Source: SLRI01 sp964576715 (lineage in GTDB: Bacteria > Pseudomonadota > Alphaproteobacteria > Geminicoccales > Geminicoccaceae). Taken from it: 13,327 nucleotides of DNA. Within the stretch, counting starts at the first letter, position 1; the number at the start of each line of letters is the position of its first letter. Shown here piece by piece: positions 1-6,972 of this stretch. The position numbers and the translations under genes are program-made. The DNA lies in NCBI GenBank assembly GCA_964576715.1, contig CAZNWE010000097.1, positions 1-13,327 on the forward strand, written 5' to 3'. The notes beneath the pieces are model-generated. The model was not told the origin of the DNA, made no database searches, and saw only the letters and a list, made by a program, of their open reading frames with translations.

Positions 1-138
1 GCTCTCTGTGGCACTTTCCCTGGGGTCGCCCCCGCCGGGCGTTACCCGGCACCGTTTTTCCGTGGAGCCCGGACTTTCCTCCCGGGGTGCCGCCGGTCAC
101 CCGACGCTGCCCCGGGCGATCACCCGACCGCCGCGCAC
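1..138 (-). ncRNA. rnpB: RNase P RNA (type A), 5' part, cut by window edge
   Basis: This is the 5' third of the catalytic RNA of ribonuclease P, which trims 5' leaders from pre-tRNAs. Read on the minus strand it shows the near-invariant block GAGGAAAGTCCGGGCTCC (81 to 64). The stem-loop GCCGGGTAACGCCCGGC follows, then AGGGAAAGTGCCACAGAGAG near the edge, all in the order of bacterial type A RNase P RNA. The GC-rich stem upstream of the conserved block (about 130 to 85) fits the P2/P3 region. The 3' end and catalytic core lie outside the window. The 5' end is estimated from the homologous layout and a possible promoter and could be off by about 10 bases. It starts only a few bases after the amidase stop codon. 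In many alphaproteobacteria rnpB is followed by mraZ and the division and cell wall cluster, so I would expect that to the left; this is inference. Confidence 0.93.
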
Positions 139-143
139 CGCTC

Positions 144-174
144 GTTATGTGGGTGGCTGCGGCATGGCACTCAA
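144..174 (-). promoter_or_regulatory. possible rnpB promoter inside the amidase 3' end
   Basis: On the minus strand TTGAGT (174 to 169) resembles a -35 box. CATAAC (149 to 144) is a weak -10 box that contains the amidase TAA stop. The spacer is 19 bases, longer than ideal. A start about 7 bases after the -10 would fall at 138 to 136, matching the expected 5' end of rnpB. The amidase ends within a few bases of rnpB, so any dedicated promoter must overlap coding sequence. This is motif reading only. Confidence 0.25.
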
Positions 175-852
175 GGAGGCCACGGCGACGATCAACCCCA
201 TGGTTTGGCGATCGAGTCCGCCGTCGACCCGCTGCGGCCGCCAGTGTCTTTGAAACGCCGCGATGAGGTGGACCGGTAGCGTGTGCGGCAGATCGAGCCG
301 GTAGCCGATCGTCCGCAAGCCATCGATCGCCATGGCCGGGTCCACCGGACGGTGTGGCGCGGCCTCGGGCCAGATGCCGAGGCCGTGCCCGGCGAGTTGC
401 GCCCAAGGGAACAGCTCGCCCGGGTCCGTCTTGCGCGCCGGGGCGACGTCACTGTGGCCAATGATCGCCTTGGCGGGCATCGCGTGCCGCGCGCGGATGG
501 CGGTGCAGAGGGCGACGGCGGCGGCGATCTGGGCTTTGGGGAACGGCCGATAGCCCCAGTCGTGCCCCGGATTGATCAACTCGATGCCAATCGAATGGCT
601 GTTGACGTCGTCGATAGCCCCCCAGCCCGCCAGCCCGGCGTGCCAGGCGCGCCGCTGTTCGGGCACCAAGGCCAGCACGTCGCCGGCCTCGCCGACGACA
701 TAGTGGGCGCTCACCTTGGCGGCCGCATCGCGCAACCGATCGAGCGCCGCAGCCGCGGAGCGCATGCCCGTATAGTGAAGGATGACGAGGGACGGCCGAA
801 CGCCGAGCGGCCTCGCGTCGTGATTGGGAGAGGGCAGGGCAATGAGCGCCAT
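145..852 (-). CDS. N-acetylmuramoyl-L-alanine amidase (AmpD/AmiD type) with peptidoglycan-binding domain
   Basis: A 235-residue zinc amidase expected to cleave the bond between N-acetylmuramic acid and L-alanine in peptidoglycan or muropeptides. The Amidase_2 domain spans about residues 17 to 150. Zinc ligands by family pattern are H26 (in ILHYTG), H133 (in IIGHSDVAP) and D143 (in KTDPG), with K141 and E91 (in SIGIELIN) at the usual catalytic positions. A small peptidoglycan-binding repeat occupies about residues 173 to 225 (AFQRHWRP, then DGGLDRQT). I chose the ATG at 852 because the amidase fold begins right after it. An upstream extension to 1002 stays open but is arginine- and proline-rich and matches nothing expected. 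No signal peptide is seen with this start, so the protein may act on cytoplasmic muropeptides like AmpD, although the domain layout is closer to AmiD. No strong ribosome site precedes the ATG. The next feature downstream is rnpB. Confidence 0.9.
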   Translation of the reverse strand: MALIALPSPNHDARPLGVRPSLVILHYTGMRSAAAALDRLRDAAAKVSAHYVVGEAGDVLALVPEQRRAWHAGLAGWGAIDDVNSHSIGIELINPGHDWGYRPFPKAQIAAAVALCTAIRARHAMPAKAIIGHSDVAPARKTDPGELFPWAQLAGHGLGIWPEAAPHRPVDPAMAIDGLRTIGYRLDLPHTLPVHLIAAFQRHWRPQRVDGGLDRQTMGLIVAVASLSAMPQPPT

Positions 853-889
853 GTCATGGACGGGCGGCGCGATCGCCCTCGCGGCCGAT

Positions 890-905
890 ACCGGCGAAAG
901 CCGGT
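890..905. repeat. short perfect inverted repeat with four-base loop before the amidase
   Basis: ACCGGC (890 to 895), GAAA (896 to 899) and GCCGGT (900 to 905) form a perfect 6-base stem. In the minus transcript the loop is TTTC and the stem lies about 38 bases upstream of the amidase ATG. It has the look of a short extragenic palindromic element or a 5' leader hairpin. No function can be assigned from one copy. Confidence 0.4.
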
Positions 906-1290
906 GATGCGCTGCCTTCTTGGCGCCTGGTCGAGGGGATGCGACAGCTAGGCGGGAGCACGGCAATGCTGCGGCCGCGCGACGGCAAGGCCAGTTCGGC
1001 ACCCAACCTGTCCCGATTGTCCGCCGGCAACGAGGCCGGTACGAGACATGGCGTCAGCAGCACCGGCGAGGGCAATCGCCGGCCATTGGCATCGACCGAG
1101 CGATGGCGAGCCGATCGGGACGGCGCGGCGGCGTGTGCCATCGCTTCTTGGGATGCTGGGCGGGGCTTGCGAATGACTATTCTCGCGGCGACCGTTGTTT
1201 CGCCATCTGCCGCTGTTACCAGTTTCTCCAGTGCCCTGTCGACACGCTGCCGCCAGGTCCAGGTCGGCATCGCGCTTGAGCCTTACGCAT

Positions 1291-1332
1291 GGGCGCGGCG
1301 CCGACGCGATGCCGTCGATCGGCGTGGCGCCC
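1291..1332 (-). terminator. possible stem-loop terminator downstream of DUF4175
   Basis: Two 14-base arms (1291 to 1304 and 1319 to 1332) can pair at 12 of 14 positions around a 14-base loop. The element lies 110 to 150 bases past the DUF4175 stop on the minus strand. No T-run follows it, so it is not a classical intrinsic terminator. It could be a transcript-end stabiliser or chance pairing in GC-rich DNA. Confidence 0.25.
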
Positions 1333-1441
1333 ACCCCAGCCTCGCAGCAAAAATCCATTCGGCCGCTCGCTCGTGCCGCGCTTGGCTGCGGCTCGCCGCC
1401 ACCACGGCAGCCTCGCATCCGCTCGGCGCGGACCAGCGGGC

Positions 1442-3940
1442 TCAGAAGCGATCGAGCAGGCGATCGATGTAGTCCAGCTCACGTTGCGGCCGGCCGAGAT
1501 CCCGCGAGCGTCGATAGAGCTCCTCCAGAACATCGCGGGCCCGCCCGAGGTCGTGCTGTTCGGGGATCTCGGTGCCTTCGCTGTCCCAGCTGCCCTCGTT
1601 CCGCATCGCCCTGCCGAGCGGGTCGCGGCCATCGCGCTGGCCGGCCATGGCTGGCGGCCCGAAGCCCCCATTCGCCCCGGGCTGGTTCGCCATCTGCTCA
1701 CGCAGCTGATCGAGCATCGCCTGCCCGCCCTGCTGCATCAGGTCGATGGCGTCACCCTGCGGCCCGACCGCCGCCCCTGGTTGGCCGTCGCCGAGCGCGT
1801 CGCGGGCACCGCGCATTTGCATCTCCGCCTGTCCGAGCGACCGCGGCAGGTCCATGCCCTGCTCGCCCATCCGCCGCATCAACTCACCGAGGGCACGGCG
1901 TAGCGCGTCCTGCTCCGCCGCTGCCTGACCGCTGCCCGAGCGACCCTCCATCCCCTGGCCCGGCTCACCCATCTGGCCCTGTTCGCCCATCTGGCCCTGT
2001 TCCCCCATCTGGCCCGGCTCGCCCATCTGGCCCTGCTGCATCTGATGACTGCGGTCGAGCAGATTCTGCTGCAGCTCGATCATCCGCTGCAGATCCGCCA
2101 AGGCCTGCTCGCCGGGATGCGGCTGCATTTGCGGCATCCCGGCCTGCAGGTTCTCGAGCATGCGCTGCAACTGCTCGAGCATCGCCTGGGCCTGGTCCCG
2201 CGCACCGCCCTGCATCATCTCCTCGGCTCGATCGAGCATCTCCTGCAGCTCCTGGCGGTCGACCATCTGCGACGGGTCGATCGGCTGCATCGGCATGTTC
2301 TCGGGCATGTTCTGCAGCTGCTCGAGCGCCTGTTGCGCGAGTTCGTCCAGGTAGCGGTCCATCGCCTCGCGCAGCTCGTCCATCAAGGACTGCAACTCGG
2401 CATCGGTCGCACCCTCTTCGAGCGCCTGCTGCAGGGCGTCCTGGATCTCCCGCAGGGATCGCTCGGCGACCGAGAGGGTGCCCTCCTCGATCATCAAGGC
2501 CAGCTCCCACAGCAGATCCACGACCGACCGACGCGTCTCCGCCGTCGCCGCCTGCTGCAGCCTGGAGCCGGCGACCGCGAGGCCGAGTTGAATGGCGGTC
2601 CCGGCGGCCTCGGCGAGCTCGCTCTCGGCCAGCCCCTCGAGCCGCGCCACGATCTCCTGCCGCTGTCGTGGCGCGCGCACCAACCGTTTGCGCTCGGCGA
2701 CCACGGCGCGTGCCAGAGGATGCTCGAAGTGGCGCTCGGGTAGCACCATCACCACCGGCTCGCTGCGTCCCGTCTGGCCGAGGCCGTCGGTGGCCACCAG
2801 GGACAGCTCGACCTCGAGGCCAGCCAGCGGGTGGGCGGTCAGGTCGCTGTAGGCCGTGCTCTCCAGCTGCGTGGGCGAGCGCCCGGGCTCCGCCAGAACA
2901 ATGCTCTCGGCCTCGTTCGGCCGGCCCACCAGCACGACATCGAGGGCGACGCGACGGATGCCGTAATCGTCGACAGCCCGATAGGCCAGTTCCAGTACCC
3001 GGCGATGGGTTGCACCCGGCGGCTCGGCGAAGCTCGCCGTGGGCGGCAGGTCGGGCAGCACGGCGATCCGCCAGCTCGCCAACGCCGATTCGTCAACCGC
3101 CGTCACCTCCAACACACCGGCCGCATCCAGGACCAACCGGGCCTCGCCACTGCGCTCGCCCAGCGTCTCCAAATCGACAGCTTCGCCGTTGAACCGGACC
3201 TCAGGGCGCGGCTTGCCGGCGATCGCCAGGTTGTGCAGCTGGACCACCGTCTCGCTGCCGACCGGCACATCGAGGCGATCGAGCTGGCGGGTCTGCTCGA
3301 TCGTCAAAGGCGGGCGCCGGGTGTAGGTCGGCGGGGTGACCCACATCGTCACCTCCACCGGCAGCGCGCTCGCCGCGGCCCCGCCAGGAAGCAGCGCCCG
3401 CCACAGCCGCTCACCGGCGGCTCCCCGGGCATCGACCACGCCGATCAACAGCAGCAGCAGGACCAGAGCACGGCCGGCCCAGGGATCGAGCCGTGGCATC
3501 GCCGAGCGTGGCGGAGCCAGGCGCAGCCGGTCCAGCTTCGCCAGCAGCCGCTCGCGATGACGTTGCCAGAGCGAGGCTGCCACCGGGTCCTGCAGGCCGT
3601 CCGGCAAGCGATCCTCGAGTGCCCGCAATGGCTGATGGAGCGCGCCGCTGTCGGCCTCCAGCCGCGCCAACCCGGCATCTCGGGAGGGCCAGGAGACGCC
3701 GCGGCATGCGCCGTACAGGCTGACGATGATCGCGGCGACGGTGGCCATCAAGATGCTGGCGTGCAGCCATACCGGAACCAGCCGCCAGAGATCGAACAGG
3801 CTGACGATGACAAAGCCGGCGACGATCAGCAATGCCGGAAAGAACGTCGGGTAGCAGCGTTCGAACGCCAGTGTCGCGCGGGCGAGCCAGAGCCGGCGGC
3901 GAAAGCTGCGGCGGTCCAGTGGGTTCGCCCGGTCGGTCAT
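1442..3940 (-). CDS. DUF4175 (TIGR02302-type) membrane protein
   Basis: An 832-residue protein of the alphaproteobacterial DUF4175 / TIGR02302 family, whose biochemical role is unknown to me. Three hydrophobic segments near the N-terminus (about 34 to 52, 58 to 77, 155 to 170) anchor a large C-terminal part. After the third helix comes a region likely folded as beta-rich domains (about 190 to 400, including VTMWVTPPTYTRRPP). A long Gln/Glu/Met/Leu-rich, probably coiled-coil stretch follows, then a run of GQMGE(P/Q) hexapeptides (about 635 to 658). The C-terminus ELDYIDRLLDRF looks like the family ending. I chose the ATG at 3940 because GAGGTGA lies 6 to 7 bases upstream; a TTG at 3955 would add five residues. 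The gene follows lysA by 96 bases and is probably cotranscribed. Membrane and coiled-coil features suggest a scaffold or envelope role, but that is inference. The long open frames opposite it are GC-bias shadows. Confidence 0.9.
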   Translation of the reverse strand: MTDRANPLDRRSFRRRLWLARATLAFERCYPTFFPALLIVAGFVIVSLFDLWRLVPVWLHASILMATVAAIIVSLYGACRGVSWPSRDAGLARLEADSGALHQPLRALEDRLPDGLQDPVAASLWQRHRERLLAKLDRLRLAPPRSAMPRLDPWAGRALVLLLLLIGVVDARGAAGERLWRALLPGGAAASALPVEVTMWVTPPTYTRRPPLTIEQTRQLDRLDVPVGSETVVQLHNLAIAGKPRPEVRFNGEAVDLETLGERSGEARLVLDAAGVLEVTAVDESALASWRIAVLPDLPPTASFAEPPGATHRRVLELAYRAVDDYGIRRVALDVVLVGRPNEAESIVLAEPGRSPTQLESTAYSDLTAHPLAGLEVELSLVATDGLGQTGRSEPVVMVLPERHFEHPLARAVVAERKRLVRAPRQRQEIVARLEGLAESELAEAAGTAIQLGLAVAGSRLQQAATAETRRSVVDLLWELALMIEEGTLSVAERSLREIQDALQQALEEGATDAELQSLMDELREAMDRYLDELAQQALEQLQNMPENMPMQPIDPSQMVDRQELQEMLDRAEEMMQGGARDQAQAMLEQLQRMLENLQAGMPQMQPHPGEQALADLQRMIELQQNLLDRSHQMQQGQMGEPGQMGEQGQMGEQGQMGEPGQGMEGRSGSGQAAAEQDALRRALGELMRRMGEQGMDLPRSLGQAEMQMRGARDALGDGQPGAAVGPQGDAIDLMQQGGQAMLDQLREQMANQPGANGGFGPPAMAGQRDGRDPLGRAMRNEGSWDSEGTEIPEQHDLGRARDVLEELYRRSRDLGRPQRELDYIDRLLDRF
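1968..2039 (-). repeat. four tandem 18-base units coding GQMGE(P/Q)
   Basis: Four consecutive 18-base units (1968 to 1985, 1986 to 2003, 2004 to 2021, 2022 to 2039) begin CCCATCTGGCCC on the plus strand. Read on the minus strand they encode the hexapeptide GQMGEP/Q within DUF4175. A degenerate fifth unit lies at about 1952 to 1967. Units differ at only a few bases, which suggests recent copy-number change by slippage. The reading frame is kept. Confidence 0.9.
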
Positions 3941-3962
3941 TGCGTCACCTCGCAAAGTAGTG

Positions 3963-3980
3963 CGGTGCCGGCCGGCACCG
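3963..3980. promoter_or_regulatory. perfect 18-base palindrome between lysA and DUF4175
   Basis: CGGTGCCGGCCGGCACCG (3963 to 3980) equals its own reverse complement over all 18 bases. Its near edge is 22 bases upstream of the DUF4175 ATG, just before the ribosome site. Having no loop, it suits a dimeric DNA-binding protein better than an RNA hairpin, though it could also be a GC-rich chance palindrome. No regulator can be named. Confidence 0.4.
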
Positions 3981-3988
3981 GTTCAGGC

Positions 3989-4009
3989 CGCCTGTTTCTG
4001 CCGCAGGCG
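3989..4009 (-). terminator. small hairpin after lysA
   Basis: CGCCTG (3989 to 3994) pairs with CAGGCG (4004 to 4009) around a nine-base loop, starting 27 bases past the lysA stop in the minus transcript. It is followed by the 18-base palindrome. There is no T-run, so termination would be partial at best. It may reduce read-through into DUF4175 or protect the upstream mRNA. Confidence 0.25.
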
Positions 4010-4036
4010 CCGATGCGATGCGGCATCGAGGCTGGC

Positions 4037-5302
4037 TCAAGCGGTCAGCCAGCCGGGGATCGTCTCGTCGGCGTACTGCCTCGCAGGCGCACGACGTGGT
4101 TTGATCACGGCCCATCGGTCACCCTCGACCAGGACCTCGGCGGCACCACTCCTTGAATTATAGTCCGATGCCATCACCGAACCATAGGCACCCGCGGCCA
4201 TGAAGGCGACGCGGTCGCCGGCATCGAGCAGCGGCAGCACCCGGTCACGGCCGAAGACGTCGCTACTTTCGCAAATCGGCCCGACCAGATCCATGCGCTC
4301 GAGCCGCGCTGCCGATGCCGGCTCGGCAAGCGGCCGCACTTCATGATAGGCGCCGTACAAGGCCGGTCGGATCAAAACGTTCATCCCGGCATCCAGAACC
4401 AGGAAGCGACGGTCGCCGCTCTCCTTGCGGTAGATGACGCTCGCCACCAGAACGCCGGCCTCGGCGACCAGCGCCCGGCCTGGCTCGAACACCAACTCGA
4501 CATCCAGCCCCTGCACCAGCTTCTCGACCAATGCGGCAAACGCCGCCGCCGATACCGGCTCCTCGTCGCGGTAGCGAACGCCGAAGCCGCCGCCGAGATC
4601 GAGCCGGCGGAGGCTGACGCCGCCGGCCCGCAGCTCCGCGAAGAGCGCCACGCCGCGGGCATAGGCGCGGCGAAAAGGCTCGAGGTCGGTTATCTGCGAG
4701 CCGATGTGCAGGTGCAGACCGACAGGTGCGATCCCCGGCAGCGTCTGGGCGAGCCCGTAGAGGCCGGCGGCGTCGGCATGGGGGATGCCGAACTTGTCGT
4801 CCTTGCGGCCGGTGGTGATCTTGTCGTGGGTACCGGCGTCGACGTCGGGGTTGATCCGCAGGGCAATCGGGGCGGTGGTGCCGCACTCGGTCGCCAGGGC
4901 CGAAATGCGCAAGAGCTCCGGCACCGATTCGACATTGAACTGCATGATGCCGAGCCCGAGGGCGAAGCGGATCTCCTCGTCCGTCTTGGCAAGGCCGGCG
5001 AACACGATCCTCGCCGGCGGCACGCCGGCCGTCAGCGCCCGCTCGATCTCGCCCGCCGACACCGTATCGGCGCCGGCGCCGGCGGCGGCCAGCGTCTTGA
5101 TCACCGCGATGTTGCTGTTGGCCTTGACCGCGTAGCAGAACAGCGCCTGGCGGTTGGCGAACGCCGCTTGAAAGCCGTGCAGCCGCTCGCGCATCACCTC
5201 GGCAGAGTAGACGTAGACCGGGGTGCCGACCGCGGCCGCGATGCTGTCGAGCGGCACCGCCGCGCAGGCGAGCCGGCCCGCCCGGTAGGTGAAGCCGGTC
5301 AC
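4037..5302 (-). CDS. lysA: diaminopimelate decarboxylase
   Basis: A 421-residue PLP enzyme that decarboxylates meso-2,6-diaminopimelate to L-lysine, the last step of the pathway, in the cytoplasm. It is an alanine-racemase-fold group IV decarboxylase. The PLP lysine is K60 in CYAVKANSN. HLHIGSQI is at about 197 to 204, the glycine loop GGGFGV at 237 to 242 and EPGRALVAEAG at 273 to 283. The catalytic cysteine from the partner subunit is C344 in GPICESSDVFGRD, and GAYGSVMASDYNSR is at 371 to 384. Length is normal for LysA. The start is GTG (5302), whose last two bases plus the next A form the TGA stop of lptM (GTGA overlap), with GGGGA about 14 bases upstream. Translation is therefore probably coupled to lptM. 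The order argH-lptM-lysA is common in proteobacteria. Confidence 0.97.
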   Translation of the reverse strand: MTGFTYRAGRLACAAVPLDSIAAAVGTPVYVYSAEVMRERLHGFQAAFANRQALFCYAVKANSNIAVIKTLAAAGAGADTVSAGEIERALTAGVPPARIVFAGLAKTDEEIRFALGLGIMQFNVESVPELLRISALATECGTTAPIALRINPDVDAGTHDKITTGRKDDKFGIPHADAAGLYGLAQTLPGIAPVGLHLHIGSQITDLEPFRRAYARGVALFAELRAGGVSLRRLDLGGGFGVRYRDEEPVSAAAFAALVEKLVQGLDVELVFEPGRALVAEAGVLVASVIYRKESGDRRFLVLDAGMNVLIRPALYGAYHEVRPLAEPASAARLERMDLVGPICESSDVFGRDRVLPLLDAGDRVAFMAAGAYGSVMASDYNSRSGAAEVLVEGDRWAVIKPRRAPARQYADETIPGWLTA

Positions 5303-5481
5303 GACCGGCGATCCCCGTTGGCATCGGTGGCGTCTGGGTTGGCGTCTGGGTTGGCGTCGCTATCGGCCGGGCGCTCGGCCGGCGGCGCCTCGTCCGGCAG
5401 CCTGAGCGGGCCCTGACGGCCGCAGCCGGCGAGCCATGGTGGGGCGGCGAGCAGGAGGACGAGGCCTGTGCGCCGGCTCAT
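5299..5481 (-). CDS. lptM: LptM-type small lipoprotein (formerly YifL)
   Basis: A 60-residue predicted outer-membrane lipoprotein. It has an Arg-containing n-region (MSRR), a short hydrophobic stretch and the lipobox LAGC with the lipidated cysteine at C20. CGRQGPLRLP follows, the CGxxGPL signature of the LptM / LPAM_2 family. In Escherichia coli LptM assists oxidative maturation of the LPS translocon LptD-LptE; the same role here is inferred from family and position. The tail is disordered and acidic, with two DANP repeats made by a 12-base duplication (about 5334 to 5357). The ATG overlaps the argH TGA (ATGA), and its TGA overlaps the lysA GTG, so the gene sits as a coupled link between two amino-acid genes. 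It is easily missed because the same frame stays open far upstream through argH. Confidence 0.88.
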   Translation of the reverse strand: MSRRTGLVLLLAAPPWLAGCGRQGPLRLPDEAPPAERPADSDANPDANPDATDANGDRRS

Positions 5482-6920
5482 TTGCCCGCCTCGACCGGCG
5501 CCAGCGGCGGAAGCTGGCGGCGCGCGGCGGCGACGGCTTGCTTGACGCGTTCCGGTGCGGTGCCGCCGAAGCTCCGGCGGCTGCTCACCGACGCTTCGAC
5601 CGAGAGCACGCCCACGACCTCGCCGTCCAGCCGCGGGTCGATGGCCCGCAGCGTCGCCGGATCGAGCTCTGTCAGGTCGCAACCGGCGGTCTCGGCGGCC
5701 TTCACGGCCCGGGCGGCGATGCCGTGCGCGTCGCGAAATGCCGCACCCTTGACCCGGACCAGCCAGTCGGCGAGGTCGGTCGCCGTGGTGTAGCCGACGC
5801 CGGCGGCGGCGCGCATCCGGCCGGGATCGATGGTCATCGAGCCGAGCATCGCCGTCGTCGCCTCGAGACAGAGCTCGAGCGTGTCGACGGCGTCGAACAC
5901 CCCTTCCTTGTCCTCCTGCATGTCCTTGCTGTAGGCCAATGGCAGTCCCTTCAAGGTGACGAGCAGCGCCTGCAGATGGCCGATGACGCGGCCGCTCTTG
6001 CCGCGCACCAGCTCGGCGGCGTCCGGATTGCGCTTCTGCGGCATGATCGAGCTGCCGGACGTGAAGTCCTCGCTCATCCGGACGAAGCCGAACTGCGGTG
6101 TCGACCAGAGCACCAGTTCTTCGGCCAGGCGCGACAGGTGCACGGCAGCGATGGCCGCCGCGGCCAGATAGTCGAGGGCGAAATCGCGGTCCGAGACGGC
6201 GTCGATCGAGTTGGCCGCCGGTCGGTCGAAGCCGAGATCGGCCGCCGTCATCGCCCGGTCGATGGCAAAGCTCGTGCCGGCGAGCGCCGCGGCGCCGAGC
6301 GGGCACTCGTTGAGCCTGGTGCGCGCATCGGTGAACCGCGAACGGTCGCGGCCGAACATCTCGGCATAGGCCATCAGGTGATGTCCAAGGGTGACCGGCT
6401 GTGCTGCCTGCAGATGGGTGAAGCCCGGCATCACCGTGGCGGCATGGCGCTCGGCCATATCCAGGATCGTGCTGCTGAGCCGGGTCAGCCGGTCGACCGC
6501 TCGGTCGATCGCGTCGCGGACATAGAGCTTGAAGTCGGTCGCCACCTGGTCGTTCCGCGACCGCGCGGTATGCAGCCGCCGGCCGGGCTCGCCGAGCCGC
6601 TCGATCAGCCGGGCCTCGATGTTCAGATGGATGTCCTCGAGCGCCGGGTCGAAGGCGAAGCGGCCGGCGCTGATCTCGCCGGCAAGCGCATCCAGGCCGG
6701 CGACGATGGCATCCCGGTCGGCAGCGGTGATGATGCCTTGGGCGGCGAGCATCCGGGCGTGCGCCTTCGACCCCACGATGTCGTGAGGCCAGAGCCGCTT
6801 GTCGAAGCCAATCGACGCGTTAATCTGTTGCATCAGCGGTGCGGGTCCCGCGGCGAAATGGCCACCCCAGAGGTCGCGGGCTGCCGCTGGCGCCGGGCTG
6901 CTCTTCGTTCGCTCCGTCAT
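5478..6920 (-). CDS. argH: argininosuccinate lyase
   Basis: A 480-residue enzyme that splits argininosuccinate into arginine and fumarate, the last step of arginine synthesis, as a cytoplasmic homotetramer. It belongs to the fumarase/aspartase superfamily. Seen motifs are DLWGGHF near 16 to 22, HTARSRNDQ at 117 to 125, GFTHLQAAQP at 166 to 175 and the superfamily signature GSSIMPQKRNPD at 289 to 300, followed by K330-region SKDMQEDKEG. The end carries SSRRSFGGTAPERV. I chose the ATG at 6920 because it gives a normal family length and begins just before the conserved N-terminus; GAGGAA lies about 12 bases upstream. In-frame alternatives at 6974 and 7085 would add low-complexity residues and overlap tlpA. 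It is the first gene of the minus-strand cluster and is divergent from tlpA, with 52 bases between starts. Confidence 0.97.
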   Translation of the reverse strand: MTERTKSSPAPAAARDLWGGHFAAGPAPLMQQINASIGFDKRLWPHDIVGSKAHARMLAAQGIITAADRDAIVAGLDALAGEISAGRFAFDPALEDIHLNIEARLIERLGEPGRRLHTARSRNDQVATDFKLYVRDAIDRAVDRLTRLSSTILDMAERHAATVMPGFTHLQAAQPVTLGHHLMAYAEMFGRDRSRFTDARTRLNECPLGAAALAGTSFAIDRAMTAADLGFDRPAANSIDAVSDRDFALDYLAAAAIAAVHLSRLAEELVLWSTPQFGFVRMSEDFTSGSSIMPQKRNPDAAELVRGKSGRVIGHLQALLVTLKGLPLAYSKDMQEDKEGVFDAVDTLELCLEATTAMLGSMTIDPGRMRAAAGVGYTTATDLADWLVRVKGAAFRDAHGIAARAVKAAETAGCDLTELDPATLRAIDPRLDGEVVGVLSVEASVSSRRSFGGTAPERVKQAVAAARRQLPPLAPVEAGK

Positions 6921-6972
6921 GTCTCGCGCTGGTTCCTCGTCACCCTCAGCCGATTGCTGGAGACTACCGGTC

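Larger units (their letters stand above)
853..1441. other. 589-base gap without a convincing gene
   Basis: The gap lies between the DUF4175 stop and the amidase start. Minus-strand frames at 1270 to 854 and 1418 to 948 are open, but third-position GC is clearly lower than in neighbouring genes and their translations look like low-complexity arginine/proline/alanine sequence without a recognisable domain. The 1270 to 854 frame ends two bases before the amidase ATG, which would suit an operon partner, so I do not fully exclude a small lineage-specific gene. The stretch also holds an imperfect 14-base inverted repeat (1291 to 1332) and a 6-base stem with a four-base loop (890 to 905). It could carry the amidase promoter and the end signal of the DUF4175 transcript. 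I see no tRNA and no known small RNA. Confidence 0.5.

Noticed and set aside
853..1002. N-terminal extension of the amidase to 1002
   Set aside because: The added 50 residues are Arg/Pro/Ala-rich and do not form a clean signal peptide, whereas the ATG at 852 begins at the conserved fold.
854..1270. 138-residue minus-strand frame ahead of the amidase
   Set aside because: Codon bias is weaker than neighbouring genes and no domain is seen. The suggestive spacing to the amidase start keeps it as a finding rather than a gene call.
1960..2040. CRISPR-like array
   Set aside because: The 18-base repeats are contiguous, have no spacers and encode a hexapeptide repeat in frame.
1195..3192. 665-residue plus-strand open frame opposite DUF4175
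   Set aside because: The translation is Arg/Pro/Ala/Ser-rich with no domain, and the minus strand holds a recognised family over the same bases. It is a shadow caused by high GC.
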